A stretch of 33,461 nt of DNA. Origin: Peptoniphilus faecalis (lineage in GTDB: Bacteria > Bacillota > Clostridia > Tissierellales > Peptoniphilaceae). Below, in pieces: positions 15,756-24,770 of this stretch (position 1 is its first letter; each line of letters begins with the position of its first letter). The stretch covers positions 1 through 33,461 of the forward strand of contig NZ_JABDSR010000016.1 of assembly GCF_012976305.1 (NCBI RefSeq), read 5' to 3'. Position numbers and translations under genes: made by a program. The notes beneath the pieces were generated by a model. It did not search any database and was not told the DNA's origin. It saw only the letters and a program-made list of their open reading frames with translations.

Positions 15756-15808
15756 ATTCACATTCAAATAAGTCCTATAAAATTTTTTATAGAACAACAA
15801 CAGAATGT
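15756..15808 (-). promoter_or_regulatory. Candidate protector/antiterminator pairings of the cysK attenuator
   Basis: Drawn by eye. ACATTC (15808-15803), directly before the Cys codons, can pair with GAATGT (15765-15760) at the leader-peptide stop codon. Alternatively ATGTGAAT (15763-15756) can pair with ATTCATGT (15706-15699) inside the terminator 3' arm, 8 bp with two wobble pairs. A ribosome stalled on the Cys codons would cover the first segment and free the second. A further hairpin of TATAAAA with TTTTATA lies at 15790-15775. Confidence 0.5.
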
Positions 15809-15847
15809 TTGGCTTTTGAAATTTTTAAAATTTTTAAAGTTTTTCAT
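15764..15847 (-). CDS. Cysteine-rich leader peptide of cysK-cysE
   Basis: ORF of 27 codons, sequence MKNFKNFKNFKSQTF followed by Cys16-Cys17-Cys18 and SIKNFIGLI, then TGA. A ribosome binding site (GAGGCG, rc of 15853-15858) precedes the ATG with normal spacing. The predicted transcript start is about 20 nt upstream. Three consecutive TGT codons are very unusual for a random AT-rich ORF, and the position between promoter and terminator of a cysteine biosynthesis operon matches classical amino-acid attenuation. No T-box signature is visible. The peptide itself probably has no function beyond ribosome stalling. Confidence 0.8.
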   Translation of the reverse strand: MKNFKNFKNFKSQTFCCCSIKNFIGLI

Positions 15848-15873
15848 TTTTATCGCCTCATCAATATGCGTTA

Positions 15874-15902
15874 ACTATACTATTAAAAATTTATTTTGTC
15901 AA
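15874..15902 (-). promoter_or_regulatory. Promoter of the cysK leader/operon
   Basis: Minus-strand TTGACA (15902-15897), 17-bp spacer, TATAGT (15879-15874). The start of transcription should be near 15867, giving a leader of about 204 nt before cysK. Confidence 0.85.
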
Positions 15903-16003
15903 GCTGAAAAATTTTTTAATTTTAAAGTGATTCACGTAAAATGTGATTTTAAATTTATATTTATGCTAAAAATTTTTAAAATTAAATAAATTCTCGAATT
16001 TTC

Positions 16004-16033
16004 TTGAATATAATAGGACAACTTAGTTATAAT
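16004..16033 (+). promoter_or_regulatory. Promoter of glmU
   Basis: TTGAAT (16004-16009), 18-bp spacer, TATAAT (16028-16033), 28 bp before the glmU start. The glmU ribosome binding site is AGAGGTG. Confidence 0.65.
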
Positions 16034-16061
16034 GTAATAAGTAAATAAAAAGAGGTGTTTT

Positions 16062-17441
16062 ATGAAAGTTTCAGTAATCCTGGCAGCGGGAGAGGGAACG
16101 AGAATGAAGTCCAAAGAGCCAAAGGTACTTCATGAAATTCTTGGAAGACCCATGCTTTTTTATGTTCTAAATTCTTGTAAGAATTCGCAAATAGAAAAGA
16201 ATCTTATAGTTGTTGGACACAATAAGGAAAAGGTATGTGACGCTTTTAAAGAAGATAAAGATGTAGAATTTATTGAGCAACCCATTGGCGATGATGTGCC
16301 CTATGGAACAGGTTTTGCTGTGTTAAATGCTCTTGATAAAATAGAAGACGAAGATACAGTTATTATTTTAAATGGTGATACTCCCATAATTTCTAGTTCA
16401 ACTATTTCTTGTTTTTTGAAATTTCATGAAGAGAGAAATAATGATGTTACAGTTTTGTCGGCAGACATGAAGGATCCTAAAAACTATGGAAGAATCGTAA
16501 GAGATGAAAATGTAAATGTTGTTGCGATAGTAGAAGAAAAGGATGCAAATGAAAAGCAAAAGTTAATTCGTGAAATTAATTCGGGAATTTTTGCCTTTAA
16601 AGGTGCGTCTCTTAAATTTGCTCTTTCAAAAATCGATACAAATAATGCGGCAAATGAAATGTATATTACAAAGGCTCTTGAAATTTTAGTAGAAGATGGC
16701 AGAAAAGTTGATTCCTTTAAGTTAAGGGACACTAGAGAAATTCTTGGAGTAAACTCGAGATATGAACTTTCCATTGCTACGGAAATTCTGCAAGAAAAAA
16801 TAAACAAGGAATATATGTTAAAGGGCGTTGGGATAGTTGATCCTAAGTCTACATATATTGAATGGGGTGCAGAAATTGAAAGAGATGTGATGATTTATCC
16901 CGGAACTCATATTGACAGATATTCTGTAATAAGGGAAGGGGTAGAAATTTATTCTTCTACAATAAAAAATTCTGAAATTGGCGAAGATGTAATTATTAGA
17001 TCTTCTGAAATTGAGGATTCAACTATTGGAAGAGGAACTACTGTAGGGCCTTACGCTCACCTTAGACCAAATTCTAGGGTTGGAGAAAATTGTAAAATTG
17101 GAAATTTTGTTGAAGTTAAAAATTCAAATATTGGGAATGGTTCTAAGATGAGTCACCTTGCTTATATAGGTGATGCTGATATTGGCAGTGGTGTAAATAT
17201 TGGTTGTGGTGTTGTTTTTGTAAATTACAATGGAAGGGAAAAGTTTAGAACAAAGGTTGGTGACAATGCCTTTATAGGTTCTAATTCTAATTTAGTTGCG
17301 CCAATAGTTGTGGAAGACAATGCCTATATTGCTGCGGGTTCAACAATAACTAAAGATGTTTTGAAGGGTCAGCTTTCACTTGAGAGGGCAACTCAAAGAA
17401 ATATAGATGGATGGGTTAAAAGAAAGGGATTTGTCAAATAG
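16062..17441 (+). CDS. glmU: Bifunctional UDP-GlcNAc pyrophosphorylase/glucosamine-1-phosphate acetyltransferase
   Basis: Protein of 459 residues, the full bifunctional length. The N-terminal uridyltransferase carries AAGEGTRMKSKEPKVLHEI near the start and the YGTGFAV motif. The C-terminal left-handed beta-helix (from about 250) has the acetyltransferase landmarks GPYAHLRPNSRVGENCKIGN, HLAYIGDADIG and CGVVFVNYNG. It makes UDP-GlcNAc for peptidoglycan. It heads a glmU-prs-pth-mfd string also known from Bacillus, with prs 12 bp downstream. Confidence 0.97.
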   Translation: MKVSVILAAGEGTRMKSKEPKVLHEILGRPMLFYVLNSCKNSQIEKNLIVVGHNKEKVCDAFKEDKDVEFIEQPIGDDVPYGTGFAVLNALDKIEDEDTVIILNGDTPIISSSTISCFLKFHEERNNDVTVLSADMKDPKNYGRIVRDENVNVVAIVEEKDANEKQKLIREINSGIFAFKGASLKFALSKIDTNNAANEMYITKALEILVEDGRKVDSFKLRDTREILGVNSRYELSIATEILQEKINKEYMLKGVGIVDPKSTYIEWGAEIERDVMIYPGTHIDRYSVIREGVEIYSSTIKNSEIGEDVIIRSSEIEDSTIGRGTTVGPYAHLRPNSRVGENCKIGNFVEVKNSNIGNGSKMSHLAYIGDADIGSGVNIGCGVVFVNYNGREKFRTKVGDNAFIGSNSNLVAPIVVEDNAYIAAGSTITKDVLKGQLSLERATQRNIDGWVKRKGFVK

Positions 17442-17453
17442 GAGGACATAATA

Positions 17454-18404
17454 ATGAGTACTGTTAATGGAGATATTGTAGTATTTACAGGCAATTCTAA
17501 TTTGAGTCTTGTAGATAAAATTTGTGAAAACTTGGGAATTGAAAAGGGTGCTTGCACTGTTTCAACTTTTTCTGATGGAGAAATTTCTATTGATATTGGT
17601 ATTTCTGTAAGGGGTAAGGATATTTTTGTTATACAATCTACTTCTTCACCAGTTAATACTAATTTAATGGAACTTTTAATTTTAATTGATGCATTAAAGA
17701 GAGCATCTGCTGGAAGAATTAATGCAGTTATTCCTTATTATGGTTATGCAAGACAAGATAGAAAGACTAAGGCGAGAGAACCTATTACGTCAAAACTTGT
17801 TGCAGATCTATTGACTAAGGCTGGAGCAGATAGAGTTGTTGCAATGGACCTTCACGCAGGACAAATCCAAGGTTACTTTGATATTCCTGTTGACCACTTG
17901 ACAGCAATTCCTTATCTTGCAAGATATTTTAAAGATATTGTAAAAGAAGATGATTTTGTTGTCGTTTCTCCAGATTTAGGTGGAGTTACTAGAACTAGAA
18001 AATTTGCAAATGAATTAAATCTTCCAATTGCAATTATAGAAAAGAGAAGACCAAAGGCAAATGTATCCGAAGTTATGAATATCATCGGGGATGTTGATGG
18101 AAAATCTGTTATTTTAGTAGACGATATAGCAGATACTGCAGGAACTATTACTAAGGCAGCTGATGCATTAAAATCAAGAGGAGCAAAGTATGTTTACGGT
18201 GCTGCAACTCACGGCGTATTATCCGGTCCTGCAATTGAAAGGATTAAAAATTCATCTCTTGAAAAATTTGTAATCACTGATACAATTGAAATTCCAGAAG
18301 AAAAGAAAATTGACAAAATTGATGTTGTGTCTGTTGCTCCAATTTTTGCATCAGCAATTAGGAGAATTAACACTTCAACATCAGTTAGTGAAATGTTTGA
18401 ATAG
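17454..18404 (+). CDS. prs: Ribose-phosphate pyrophosphokinase (PRPP synthetase)
   Basis: Protein of 316 residues, class I Prs. Visible motifs are YYGYARQDRKTKAREPI (ATP-binding flexible region), the metal/ribose segment DLHAGQIQGYFDIPVDH, the catalytic loop around EKRRPK, and the PRPP-binding loop SVILVDDIADTAGTI. It makes PRPP for nucleotide, His and Trp synthesis. AGGAGGACATAATA precedes the ATG. It lies between glmU and pth, as in Bacillus, although no ctc/rplY gene intervenes here. Confidence 0.97.
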   Translation: MSTVNGDIVVFTGNSNLSLVDKICENLGIEKGACTVSTFSDGEISIDIGISVRGKDIFVIQSTSSPVNTNLMELLILIDALKRASAGRINAVIPYYGYARQDRKTKAREPITSKLVADLLTKAGADRVVAMDLHAGQIQGYFDIPVDHLTAIPYLARYFKDIVKEDDFVVVSPDLGGVTRTRKFANELNLPIAIIEKRRPKANVSEVMNIIGDVDGKSVILVDDIADTAGTITKAADALKSRGAKYVYGAATHGVLSGPAIERIKNSSLEKFVITDTIEIPEEKKIDKIDVVSVAPIFASAIRRINTSTSVSEMFE

Positions 18405-18413
18405 GGTGATTTA

Positions 18414-18983
18414 GTGTATATAATAGCAGGTCTTGGAAATCCTGGAAAAAAATACGAGGATACAAGACACAATATTGGATTTAAGACTATTGATGCACTT
18501 GCCGATAAATTAAATATAAAAGTTAATAAGATTAAATTTAAGGGGCTTGTGGGTGAAGGGAGAATAGCAGCAGAGAGAGTTATTCTCCTAAAGCCCCATA
18601 CTTTTATGAACAATTCCGGTGAGTCAATAGTTGAAATTTTAAATTTTTACAAATTAAAACCAGAGGATTTAATAGTAGTAGTAGACGACATAGACATTGA
18701 GTTTGCACAGTTGAAAATAAAAAAGAATGGATCTGCTGGCACACACAATGGGCTCAAGTCAATTGTAAATTTAACAGGAAGTAAAAATTTTGCCAGATTT
18801 AAAGTTGGAGTTGGTAAAAAGCATCCCAACGAGGATTTGGCAAGTTTTGTACTGTCCACTTTTCCTTCAAAGGATAAAAAACATATTGAAGACGCAATAG
18901 ATGCCTGTGCCGATGCAATTATTGAGGCTGTGGATAGAGGCATTGATGCTTCTATGAATTCTTATAACAATAATATTTATTGA
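18414..18983 (+). CDS. pth: Peptidyl-tRNA hydrolase
   Basis: Protein of 189 residues. The start signature GLGNPGKKYEDTRHNIGF holds the catalytic His19. Also visible are KPHTFMNNSGES, VVVDDIDIEFAQLK (conserved Asp), and GSAGTHNGLKS. It recycles peptidyl-tRNA released from stalled ribosomes. The start is GTG at 18414 with AGGGTGA upstream. The mfd start lies 9 bp after its stop codon. Confidence 0.95.
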   Translation: MYIIAGLGNPGKKYEDTRHNIGFKTIDALADKLNIKVNKIKFKGLVGEGRIAAERVILLKPHTFMNNSGESIVEILNFYKLKPEDLIVVVDDIDIEFAQLKIKKNGSAGTHNGLKSIVNLTGSKNFARFKVGVGKKHPNEDLASFVLSTFPSKDKKHIEDAIDACADAIIEAVDRGIDASMNSYNNNIY

Positions 18984-18991
18984 GGTGGAAG

Positions 18992-21900
18992 TTGAATTTT
19001 TTAATAGATAGTGTTAAAAATTTAAAATCCTTTAAGGAGCTAAGTAGTTCAATAAAAAACTCAAAGAACACTGCAGTCTTTGGTTCAGAGGAAGCGGTGC
19101 TCTCTCTTTTTGCGCCTGCATTTAATGATATTGGCAAAAAAGTATGTGTAATTTCACAAAATAGAGTGACTGCGAGAAAAACTTATGAAGATATTTCAAG
19201 TATTTCTAGTGAAAATTGCGTTTTATATCCAGAAAAGGATGTGTTTTTCTACGATAAAGACTCAAAGTCAAAGGAAAATACAAAGAAAAGGCTAGAGGCA
19301 ATGGCTGAAGTTTCAAAGGGCAGTGCAAGTATTGTCGTAACTACGCTAAATGCACTTACAGCAAAGATCACTAAAAAAGAAATTTTTTCAAGTTATAAAA
19401 TAAATATTAAGTCTCAGTCCCAAGTTTCTTTAGAGGACTTGAAGGACAAGCTTACAGAAATGGGATATGAAAGATTTCCAAGCGTTGAAGGAGTGGGACA
19501 ATTTTCCATAAGAGGTTCTATAATTGACATTGCGACTTCTGATGCAAATTATAGAATTGAACTTTTTGACGACGAAGTTGATTCCATAAGAAGTTTTGAA
19601 ATTGATAGCCAGAGGTCCATTGAAAAGTGCGAAGAGATAAATATCTTTCCCATAGAAGATTTGATTTTAAAAAGGGGTGAGAAGAAAAAAATTGCCGATA
19701 AGATCAAAAAAGATATTGCAAAGACAAAGCTTATAGGCAAAGATAAAGATAGACTTACAGAAAAGTTTTTAAAATATGTCGACAGACTTGAAAATGATGA
19801 AAATATACTAAATAAAGATCTGATCTTGCCCTATGTAGATGAAGAGGAACTTTCATCTTTTTTAGATTACTTAGATGATTTTATATTTCTAATTGACGAA
19901 CCAAGTAGAATTGTTGAAAGAGAAGATGAACTTGTTGTAGCAAATGGAGAAAAATTTGCGGTTTTAATAGAAAATGGCGAAGTTACAAAGTCTCACGAAA
20001 AAACTTTTTACGATTACAAAGAGATTGTATACAAGCTAAATGAAAATGAAATTATAACCTTTAATGCACTTTTAAAACCTCAAAAGATGTTTAACCCAAA
20101 GGATATTGTGAACATCAAGGTGAAGAGCGTTACAAATTATATGTCAAAGATAAAGTTATTTAAAGATGACTTGGACTATTATTCTAAAAATAATTTTAAG
20201 GTAATTTTACTTGGAGCTACTGAAAAAAGAGCAAAGAGGCTTTTTGATCATTTAGTGGAACTTGGATACTCGCCAGAGTTTGCAAAGGAACATGGAGATT
20301 TTAGAAAATATGCTGATTTAGTTGTTACAACGGGTGCATTAAATGATGGAATTGAATTTTCTGATTCAAAAACAGTTTTTATAAATTATTCTGAAATTTA
20401 TGGAACATTTTCTAAAAAGAAAAAAGCTAAGGTTTCTAAGAAAAAATCCCTTAACTTTGAGGATTTAAAAATTGGCGATTATGTAGTTCACGAGGCCCAT
20501 GGCGTTGGCAAGTATATTGGCACGACAAGACTTTCGGTATCGGGAATACAAAGGGATTACATCGTCATAGAATATGGTGGAGAGGATAAATTATTTTTGC
20601 CAATTGAGTCTTTAGACTCGATTTATAAATATGTGCAAGAGGGCAAAAGAGCACCAAAAGTAAATAAATTAAATTCTCTTGAGTGGAAAAAGAAAAAAGC
20701 TCACGCAAAAAAATCCATTGACGACATGGCAGAGGAGTTAATAAAACTCTATGCAACTCGTGAAAACACTAAGGGCTATGCCTTTAGCGAAGACAGTCAG
20801 TATCAAAGAGAGTTTGAAGATGCATTTATTTACGAAGAGACAAGTGGGCAGCTAACTTCTTCTGAAGAAATTAAAAAAGATATGGAAAAGCCAGTTCCCA
20901 TGGATAGACTTCTTTGTGCAGATGTTGGTTATGGCAAGACTGAGGTAGCACTTCGAGCTGCCTTTAAGGCAATACTCGATGGAAAACAAGTTGCCTTACT
21001 TGTACCTACTACAATTTTAGCACAACAACATTACAATACAATTAAAGAGAGATTTAAAAATTTTCCAGTGGGCGTTGGACTTTTGTCGAGATTTAGAAGT
21101 AAAAAAGATCAAAAAGCAGATCTTGAAGGCTTAAAAAATGGAAATATTGACATTATAGTGGGAACTCATAGGCTTTTATCAAAGGATGTACATTTTAAGG
21201 ACTTGGGACTTTTGATAATAGATGAAGAGCAAAGATTTGGAGTTCGACACAAAGAAAAGCTTAGAATGCTAAAGGAAAATGTGGATACACTTACTCTTAC
21301 TGCAACTCCAATACCTAGAACGCTACAAATGTCCATGATTGGAATAAGGGATATGTCTATAATTGAAGAGCCACCTGAGGAGAGATTTCCCGTTGAGACT
21401 TATGTCTTGGAATACAACAATTTAATGGTTAGAGAAGCAATTTTAAAAGAAATTGAAAGAGGGGGACAAGTTTACTTTTTATACAATAAAGTTTCAAATA
21501 TGGAAAGTAAATTATTAGAGCTTAGAAAACTTGTGCCAGAGGCAACTTTTGCTATGGCAAATGGTCAGATGAGTGAAAAAGCCTTAGAAGATACAATGAT
21601 TGATTTTATAGAGGGCAATATAGATGTTTTAGTATGCTCGACTATTATAGAAACGGGAATGGACGTTCAAAATGCAAATACAATGATAATTACAGACTCA
21701 AATCGCCTTGGACTTTCACAACTTTATCAGCTTCGTGGAAGAATTGGAAGGTCCTCTAGAATTGCCTATGCATATTTTACCTACGATAGATCTTCATCAA
21801 TTTCTGAAGTTGCACAAAAGAGGCTTCAAGCTATAAAGGAATTTACAGAATTTGGCTCTGGGCATAAAATTGCAGAAAGAGATTTGGAAATAAGGGGCTC

Positions 21901-22471
21901 AGGTTCAATATTGGGCTCAAGGCAATCGGGTCATATGGAAAAAATTGGTTACGACCTTTATATGAAGTATTTAAGAGAAGCAATTATGAAGTTGAGAGGG
22001 CTTGAAGTGGAAGAAAAAATTGACACGACAATTGATTTAAAATTAGATTCCTTTATACCGAAGGAATACATTGAAGACGATAAAACAAGGCTTGAAATTT
22101 ACAAAAAGATTTCCGTAATTGATAATGAAGATGCTTATTCAGATTTAGTTGAAGAATTAATCGACAGATTTTCTGATTTTCCAGATGAAGTTTCAAATTT
22201 AATGGACATTGCACTTTTGAAGAATAAGGCACAAAAGGCAAATATAAAGTCCATTATAGAAAAAAATGGCGAGTACAGAATAAAAGTTGAAAGCGAAGTT
22301 TCCCTTGAAGCAATCATGGAGCTCAACAATGAATTTAAAAATATTTCCTATTCCATGGGAGATGAAAATGAGATTATTTTAACCAATTTAAAATATCCCC
22401 TTGATGAGTTAAAGAAACTTGTAACTATTTTGCATTTACACAAAAAGGACACAAAATCATCTAAAAAGTAG
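18992..22471 (+). CDS. mfd: Transcription-repair coupling factor
   Basis: Protein of 1159 residues, full length. The order is UvrB-homology N-terminal modules, the RNA-polymerase-interacting CarD-like domain (KIGDYVVHEAHGVGKYIG, about residue 490 on), and an SF2 translocase. Walker A is DVGYGKT near 646, the DEEQ box near 743, and motif VI LRGRIGRSSRIAYAYF. The C-terminal TRCF domain follows. It releases RNA polymerase stalled at lesions and recruits UvrA. The start is TTG at 18992, placed after GAGGTGG; an earlier TTG at 18980 overlaps that ribosome binding site. Confidence 0.95.
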   Translation: MNFLIDSVKNLKSFKELSSSIKNSKNTAVFGSEEAVLSLFAPAFNDIGKKVCVISQNRVTARKTYEDISSISSENCVLYPEKDVFFYDKDSKSKENTKKRLEAMAEVSKGSASIVVTTLNALTAKITKKEIFSSYKINIKSQSQVSLEDLKDKLTEMGYERFPSVEGVGQFSIRGSIIDIATSDANYRIELFDDEVDSIRSFEIDSQRSIEKCEEINIFPIEDLILKRGEKKKIADKIKKDIAKTKLIGKDKDRLTEKFLKYVDRLENDENILNKDLILPYVDEEELSSFLDYLDDFIFLIDEPSRIVEREDELVVANGEKFAVLIENGEVTKSHEKTFYDYKEIVYKLNENEIITFNALLKPQKMFNPKDIVNIKVKSVTNYMSKIKLFKDDLDYYSKNNFKVILLGATEKRAKRLFDHLVELGYSPEFAKEHGDFRKYADLVVTTGALNDGIEFSDSKTVFINYSEIYGTFSKKKKAKVSKKKSLNFEDLKIGDYVVHEAHGVGKYIGTTRLSVSGIQRDYIVIEYGGEDKLFLPIESLDSIYKYVQEGKRAPKVNKLNSLEWKKKKAHAKKSIDDMAEELIKLYATRENTKGYAFSEDSQYQREFEDAFIYEETSGQLTSSEEIKKDMEKPVPMDRLLCADVGYGKTEVALRAAFKAILDGKQVALLVPTTILAQQHYNTIKERFKNFPVGVGLLSRFRSKKDQKADLEGLKNGNIDIIVGTHRLLSKDVHFKDLGLLIIDEEQRFGVRHKEKLRMLKENVDTLTLTATPIPRTLQMSMIGIRDMSIIEEPPEERFPVETYVLEYNNLMVREAILKEIERGGQVYFLYNKVSNMESKLLELRKLVPEATFAMANGQMSEKALEDTMIDFIEGNIDVLVCSTIIETGMDVQNANTMIITDSNRLGLSQLYQLRGRIGRSSRIAYAYFTYDRSSSISEVAQKRLQAIKEFTEFGSGHKIAERDLEIRGSGSILGSRQSGHMEKIGYDLYMKYLREAIMKLRGLEVEEKIDTTIDLKLDSFIPKEYIEDDKTRLEIYKKISVIDNEDAYSDLVEELIDRFSDFPDEVSNLMDIALLKNKAQKANIKSIIEKNGEYRIKVESEVSLEAIMELNNEFKNISYSMGDENEIILTNLKYPLDELKKLVTILHLHKKDTKSSKK

Positions 22472-22516
22472 TGTATAATAAAACTATTAATTTAAAATAT
22501 AAATGAGGAGAGAAAT

Positions 22517-23629
22517 ATGAATTTTAAAAAATTAGGTAAAATAGCAGTGGCTATTACACTTGCAAGTTCACTAGTAGCTTGTGGTGCAAAAAAAGGAGTA
22601 GCAGCAAATGTTGGCGGAGTTGATATTCCAATGGAAGCATATTATAAATCTTATGCAGCAAGAGTAAATCAACTTACTTCAATGTATGGCGAAGAAATTC
22701 TTAAAAATAAAGAAGATGGTCAAAAATCTACTGATGAACTTTTAAGAGAACAAGCTATTACTGACTTAACTACTACTGAAGCATTAAAGCAAGATGCTGA
22801 AAAATCAAAAATAACAGTAAGTGATGATGAAGTTAATGAAAAGATTAATGAAATTGAAACACAACTTGGTGGAAAAGAAGCTTTTGATACATTTTTAAAA
22901 CAAAATGGACTCCCAAGAGATTACGTTGCTGAAAATATGAAAAATCAAATGTTAGTGGGAAAATGGACTCAAGAAAAAACTAAAGAATTAACTCCAAGTG
23001 ATGATGAAGTTAAAAAATATTATGAAGACAACAAAGATAAATACTTTAAAGCTAAGGCATCTCACATTTTAGTTAATGATTTAAAAGAAGCTAATGTTCT
23101 TAGAAAACAAATCCTAAAGGGAGAAGATTTTGCTAAAGTGGCAAAAGAAAATTCAAAGGATACTGGAAGTGCTAAAAATGGAGGATCACTTGGCGAATTT
23201 ACAAGTGGTCAAATGGTAAAAGAATTTGACGAAGAAATTGCAAAGATGAAGGCAGGAGATATTTCTGAACCAATTAAAACTCAATTTGGCTACCATATTA
23301 TTAAACTTGATGAAAAAACTCCCCTTGAATTTGACGCAGTAAAAGATCAAGTTAAGGCTACACTTCAACAAGAAAAATTTAAAGAATATGTAGATAAGGT
23401 TAAGAAAGATGCAAAAATAAAAGTTTATGTTAATACTAAAAAAGAAGTTGAACTTCCTGATGAATTTAAAAACTTTGGAAAAATAGAAAAAGAAGAAAAT
23501 TCAAAAGCTAATAGTGCAGAAAATACAAAGACAAATGCAGACAACAAGACTACAGGAAAAGAAAATGCCAAGGCAGAAAATAAAACTGTAGAAAAGGAAA
23601 ATGCTAAAGTAGAAAATAAAACTAAATAA
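22517..23629 (+). CDS. Foldase lipoprotein, parvulin-type peptidyl-prolyl isomerase (PrsA/SurA-like)
   Basis: Exported lipoprotein of 370 residues. The signal peptide ends in the lipobox LVAC with lipidated Cys22. A SurA-N-like helical domain covers about 28-165. The PpiC rotamase at about 170-265 includes KASHILVNDLKEA, GGSLGEFTSGQMVKEFDEEI and QFGYHIIKLDE. The tail from about 325 is low-complexity Asn/Lys/Glu with repeats of ENAK and ENKT, probably a flexible wall-spanning extension. It assists folding of secreted proteins. GAGGAGAG precedes the ATG. A TATAAT at 22474-22479 may give it its own promoter, but the -35 is poor. Confidence 0.92.
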   Translation: MNFKKLGKIAVAITLASSLVACGAKKGVAANVGGVDIPMEAYYKSYAARVNQLTSMYGEEILKNKEDGQKSTDELLREQAITDLTTTEALKQDAEKSKITVSDDEVNEKINEIETQLGGKEAFDTFLKQNGLPRDYVAENMKNQMLVGKWTQEKTKELTPSDDEVKKYYEDNKDKYFKAKASHILVNDLKEANVLRKQILKGEDFAKVAKENSKDTGSAKNGGSLGEFTSGQMVKEFDEEIAKMKAGDISEPIKTQFGYHIIKLDEKTPLEFDAVKDQVKATLQQEKFKEYVDKVKKDAKIKVYVNTKKEVELPDEFKNFGKIEKEENSKANSAENTKTNADNKTTGKENAKAENKTVEKENAKVENKTK

Positions 23630-23662
23630 TTATTGAAATTTAATAAGTTTTAATTTATAATT

Positions 23663-23725
23663 AAAAAACCTGTGTTGAGAAATTCTAATAAAGTTTAGCT
23701 AGTCTCATTCAGGTTTTTCTTTTAT
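23663..23725 (+). terminator. Terminator after the foldase gene
   Basis: Outer arms AAAAACCTG and CAGGTTTTT with an additional inner TGAGA/TCTCA pairing; a T-rich tail follows (TTTTTCTTTTATT). The A-rich 5' arm makes it partly bidirectional. Confidence 0.7.
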
Positions 23726-23791
23726 TAAGTTTTTGTAAATTAAAAAAAATATAGAATTAATCCTCTATAATTAAATATAATTTTATAAATC

Positions 23792-23800
23792 TGTTATAAT
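23792..23800 (+). promoter_or_regulatory. Extended -10 promoter of whiA-HPr
   Basis: TGTTATAAT combines a TGN extension with a perfect TATAAT (23795-23800), 33 bp before whiA. No good -35 is present, which is usual for extended -10 promoters. Confidence 0.55.
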
Positions 23801-23833
23801 AAAATAAAGTTATTTCAATAGTGAGGTGAAGTC

Positions 23834-24769
23834 ATGAGCTTTTCATCTGAAGTCAAGAATGAGGTTGCGAAGATAAAAGTTGACAATTATGAAATCATTC
23901 TTTCTGAACTTGCAGGTATAACGCCAATGTGTGGAGTTTTAAATTTTAAAAACAATAAGATTTCTATGGAGTATATAACAGAAAATGCATCAGTGGCTAG
24001 AAGAGTTTTTACTTTTTTGAGAAGATCTTTTGGCTTTGATGTGGAAGTAAAAAATGCAAAATCCACTCAGCTTAAAAAAAATGTATTTATTATATATATC
24101 TCTCAAGATGAGTCTTGCAGGTTATTGCTTGATGAGTTAAAATATATAAAAGGTGCAAGCGTATTTATGATTAGTTATGTGCCCACTGATCTCATAAAAA
24201 CTGTGAATGAGAAGAAGGCATATATACGCGGTGCTTTTTTGGGTGCAGGTTCTATTACAGATCCAAAAAAAGGATATCATTTGGAATTTGTTTCTGAAAA
24301 CGAATCTAATGCATATTTTTTGATGGATGTAATTAATGAATTTGGATTCACTTCAAAGATTATTATGAGAAAGGAAAAATACATAGTCTACATTAAGGAT
24401 TCTGAACAAATTTCGGATATTCTATCTCTTATTGGTGCTTATAACTCTGTTTTGAAATACGAAAACATTAGGGTTATAAAAGAAATGAGAAATAATGTCA
24501 ACAGAATTGTAAATTGCGAAACTGCAAATTTAAATAAAACTGTTAAATCATCCTATGATCAAGTGGAGGACATTAAATTAATTGATAGAGAAATTGGTTT
24601 GGAGAATATAGATGATGATCTTAAAAAGGTTGCAACATTAAGACTTAATAATAGGTCCATGAGTTTAAATGACATTGCTAATTCAATAGATCCTAAAGTC
24701 TCAAAGTCCACTGTTAATTATAGATTTAAAAAACTTAGAAAAATTGCTAACAATTTGAGGGGTGTATGA
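23834..24769 (+). CDS. whiA: DNA-binding protein WhiA
   Basis: Protein of 311 residues. The N-terminal part starts SFSSEVKNEVAKI; the degenerate LAGLIDADG homing-endonuclease-like fold includes YIRGAFLGAGSITDPKKGYH; and the C-terminal helix-turn-helix includes SLNDIANSIDPKVSKSTVNY. WhiA influences cell division and chromosome segregation in Bacillus and sporulation in Streptomyces. GAGGTGA precedes the ATG. The usual upstream neighbours rapZ (yvcJ) and yvcK are absent here, but the downstream HPr-type gene is kept, its start one base after the whiA stop. Confidence 0.94.
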   Translation: MSFSSEVKNEVAKIKVDNYEIILSELAGITPMCGVLNFKNNKISMEYITENASVARRVFTFLRRSFGFDVEVKNAKSTQLKKNVFIIYISQDESCRLLLDELKYIKGASVFMISYVPTDLIKTVNEKKAYIRGAFLGAGSITDPKKGYHLEFVSENESNAYFLMDVINEFGFTSKIIMRKEKYIVYIKDSEQISDILSLIGAYNSVLKYENIRVIKEMRNNVNRIVNCETANLNKTVKSSYDQVEDIKLIDREIGLENIDDDLKKVATLRLNNRSMSLNDIANSIDPKVSKSTVNYRFKKLRKIANNLRGV

Positions 24770-24770
24770 A

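Noticed and set aside
15664-15900. Cys-specific T-box riboswitch upstream of cysK
   Set aside because: The conserved T-box sequence (a variant of AGGGTGGNACCGCG) is absent from the leader, and the terminator is preceded by a translated ORF with a Cys run instead.
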